NCBI GenBank assembly: GCA_027007615.1
Contig: JALTFB010000070.1
Span: 1-15,078 of the forward strand
Source of the DNA: Candidatus Shapirobacteria bacterium
GTDB lineage: Bacteria; Patescibacteriota; Microgenomatia; UBA12405; UBA6130
Length of the DNA: 15,078 nucleotides
Direction of reading: 5' to 3'
The notes under the pieces were generated by a model. The model ran no database searches, had not been told where the DNA came from, and was given only the letters and a program-made list of their open reading frames with translations. Positions 13,404 through 15,078 of the stretch are shown here, piece after piece. A program made the position numbers and the translations under genes. Numbering within the stretch: position 1 is the stretch's first letter; the number at the start of each line of letters is the position of its first letter.

Positions 13404-13476
13404 GGGCCCGTGGCTCAGGGGTTAGAGCACTCGGTTCACATCCGAGAGGCCGATGGTTCGAATCCATCCGGGCCCA
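13404..13476 (+). tRNA. tRNA-Val (anticodon CAC)
   Basis: A complete cloverleaf can be folded by hand. The acceptor stem GGGCCCG (13404-13410) pairs with CGGGCCC (13469-13475), with discriminator A at 13476. D stem GCTC/GAGC has loop AGGGGTTA. Anticodon stem CTCGG/CCGAG has loop TTCACAT, giving anticodon CAC at 13437-13439, which reads GUG valine codons. There is a five-base variable loop, and T stem GATGG/CCATC with loop TTCGAAT. CCA is not encoded (the next bases are CTA), so it must be added by the nucleotidyltransferase. The gene sits between divergent lepB and the convergent hydrolase gene, whose stop is 10 nt away. Confidence 0.97.
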
Positions 13477-13485
13477 CTACGATGT

Positions 13486-15078
13486 TTATCGGTAACTGCG
13501 CAGGGCTTCTTTGAGGAGGCGGGAGGCAATTTGGCTGTTGGCGGCTAGAAGATAATATTGGTGGTGGCGATAGCTTTGGCGGGCGGCCACCAATTTTTCT
13601 TTTGCTTGGTAAAGGTCTGAAATGGCGGGGTTTTTTATTTTGTGGCGGCGGCGGCGATGAAGGCGGAAAAGGCGGCTGATTAGGGAATAATAACGGCGGG
13701 CATGATAGTAATCGCGCTGCGCCGATGAAGAACTGTAGTTAATATCCCGGTTGTTGCGGATTAAAGCTTGGCCGAGGCATGTCAAAACCGGCCGGCTGGC
13801 AGTTTGGTTCTGCGATAGATTTTCCCGGCGGAATGAAAACAGATGGTTAAGGGCATTGAGAATGTTTTGATGTTGCCTCAAGTGATTGGATGCGAGGGCG
13901 TTTTGAAGGTCGTGGGAAACATTGGTAAGATTGGGAGAATTATGATTTTGGCGCAATAATTGCAATTCATTTTGGCAATTATTGAGAATATCGTTGGTGG
14001 ATGCCAGGGGAGAAGTTTGGGGATTATTGAAATTTATTTGGAAATGGTAGTCATATTGTCGACCGGTTTGAATGGGAATCCGGTAATAATTAAGGTAATC
14101 TTTTTTGGGGGTAAGCCGGGCGACTAAGAAATGGGCGGTGCCGGAATCGGTGCCGACGAGATGGGCGGTGAAATGCGCCGAGGGAGGATTGGGGATAATA
14201 ACAAAGCCTTGGTTATCGGGAACATATTGGTGGCCCTGGTCGTCACTGATAAGCGTTTGCACGGGCGAGCCTACCAAGAAAATCAGGGTATTATTGCGGG
14301 AGAGAATCATGGGGTTGGTGATTATTTGCCCGGACATTCCCAAGAGGCTCATTATTTTGCCAATAGATTGGTGGTTGGCTGCCAATCCATGATGAGATAA
14401 GCTGAATTTATAGATGTTGCCGTTGAGATGGGCGCTGCTAGCCAGAACGGTTCCGTCCCCCGGGGCGGTTACAATGCGCCGCGGCGAGCCATCGGGCCAA
14501 AGATTATAGAAACGGTCGTTTGCCGTCTGTGAACGCAATAGCAGCCAGCGAGAAACTTGCAAACCTTTTTGGTCGCCGACGAAGAATTCTATCGGATAGT
14601 TATGTTGACCAAAAGATTGGTTGAGCGAGGGCAAAAAATTATTAGCAAAGTGAACTTTGGCAGCGCTGACGGTGCGGCCATTACGCTTAATGAAATCAAA
14701 CGTAGGAACGATATCTTGGAATCCCGAAGCTTCTTTTCTAACCATTTCCGCCGGGGTGTTGTAAAAAAGCCCGCGGGCGGCAATGAGAATTTCATTGCCC
14801 ACCGATACCCAGGTAAAACGGTCGTAAGCTTTTCCTCCCGCTAAGGCTTCATAAGCCTGGACGGCTCCTTGGTGCGGTGAGCCTAAGGTAATAATTTTAT
14901 CAATGCGCTGATCTTGGGGATCGTATTTTTGCAAATAAGCGCGGGCAACTACGCCGCCGAGACTATGTCCGATGAGGACAATTTTTTTATCATCGGGTAT
15001 TTTATTTTTAATAAATGCGTCAAGGTCGGCGGTAATGCTATCAATATGCTTTCGCCAATCGTAATAAAACCTAAGAGG
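13486..15078 (-). CDS. LCAT/lipase-like alpha/beta hydrolase, C-terminal part (5' end outside window)
   Basis: The frame is open to the window edge, giving 530 codons; the N-terminus is missing, so a signal peptide cannot be checked. Near the start of the fragment FYYDWRKH (4-11) is followed by IVLIGHSLGGVVARAYL (33-49), a nucleophile elbow with Ser39, then ITLGSPHQG. Further on APGDGTVLASS (Asp208) and SLSHHGLAANHQSI (His229/230) supply the other triad members. The YDWR, GHSLGG, GDGTV and late-His order is that of lecithin:cholesterol acyltransferase-like and related bacterial lipases/acyltransferases. The rest, about 235-530, has a predicted beta-rich stretch and then a His/Arg/Gln-rich helical tail with an RRRRHKIKN basic run, which I do not recognise. 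Substrate is unknown; lipid ester hydrolysis or acyl transfer is the family-based guess. Confidence 0.75.
   Translation of the reverse strand, partial: PLRFYYDWRKHIDSITADLDAFIKNKIPDDKKIVLIGHSLGGVVARAYLQKYDPQDQRIDKIITLGSPHQGAVQAYEALAGGKAYDRFTWVSVGNEILIAARGLFYNTPAEMVRKEASGFQDIVPTFDFIKRNGRTVSAAKVHFANNFLPSLNQSFGQHNYPIEFFVGDQKGLQVSRWLLLRSQTANDRFYNLWPDGSPRRIVTAPGDGTVLASSAHLNGNIYKFSLSHHGLAANHQSIGKIMSLLGMSGQIITNPMILSRNNTLIFLVGSPVQTLISDDQGHQYVPDNQGFVIIPNPPSAHFTAHLVGTDSGTAHFLVARLTPKKDYLNYYRIPIQTGRQYDYHFQINFNNPQTSPLASTNDILNNCQNELQLLRQNHNSPNLTNVSHDLQNALASNHLRQHQNILNALNHLFSFRRENLSQNQTASRPVLTCLGQALIRNNRDINYSSSSAQRDYYHARRYYSLISRLFRLHRRRRHKIKNPAISDLYQAKEKLVAARQSYRHHQYYLLAANSQIASRLLKEALRSYR

Noticed and set aside
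14932..14934. TTG codon as start of the hydrolase gene
   Set aside because: The frame continues upstream through the GHSLGG nucleophile elbow and YDWR motif to the window edge, so the true start is outside.
1..15078. CRISPR arrays, insertion sequences or integrated phage
   Set aside because: No regularly spaced repeats, transposase or integrase motifs, or phage genes were seen; the tRNA 3' end is not followed by an integrase or a visible duplicated segment.

Overview
The window reads as a chromosomal segment of a bacterium of the Candidate Phyla Radiation (Patescibacteria). This is inferred from the compact, overlapping gene layout, the very divergent or trimmed versions of cell-wall enzymes, the near absence of Shine-Dalgarno motifs, and a small LysW-like zinc ribbon. 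TGA is used as a normal stop (murA, the ATP-grasp gene and parB), so the UGA-recoded CPR lineages are unlikely. No phylum-level assignment can be made by eye.

Layout. (1) Bases 1-3001, plus strand: the 3' end of murA, a short MurF-like Mur ligase with a cysteine-rich tail, and mraY. (2) Bases 3006-3167, minus strand: a 53-residue LysW-like zinc ribbon, convergent with mraY. (3) Bases 3211-11376, plus strand: a tightly packed, mostly overlapping series made of a fold-type II PLP enzyme, an ATP-grasp ligase, ftsW, murG, a 125-residue membrane protein in the ftsQ slot, ftsA, ftsZ and a second SEDS gene (rodA). (4) Bases 11395-12789: rplU, rpmA and parB behind their own promoter-like sequence. 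(5) Bases 12758-13336, minus strand: lepB, whose 3' end overlaps parB. (6) Bases 13404-13476: tRNA-Val(CAC). (7) Bases 13486-15078, minus strand: the C-terminal part of an LCAT-like alpha/beta hydrolase that runs off the window. No gene-free stretch exceeds 300 bases.

How it works together. This is a rearranged dcw (division and cell wall) cluster. MurA starts UDP-MurNAc synthesis, the MurF-like ligase would complete the stem peptide, MraY and MurG build lipid I and lipid II, FtsW and RodA polymerise glycan, and FtsA/FtsZ form the division ring. Where classical clusters carry murD (between mraY and ftsW), this one carries a translationally coupled PLP enzyme plus ATP-grasp ligase, divergent from the LysW-like gene. 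That is the most interesting and least explained part: it could supply and attach an amino acid in cell-wall or carrier-protein chemistry.

A second theme is expression. Three genes (lysW-like, rplU, lepB) each have a -10-like hexamer exactly 8 nt before the ATG and no ribosome binding site, which points to leaderless mRNAs. Within the runs, starts mostly overlap the preceding stop.
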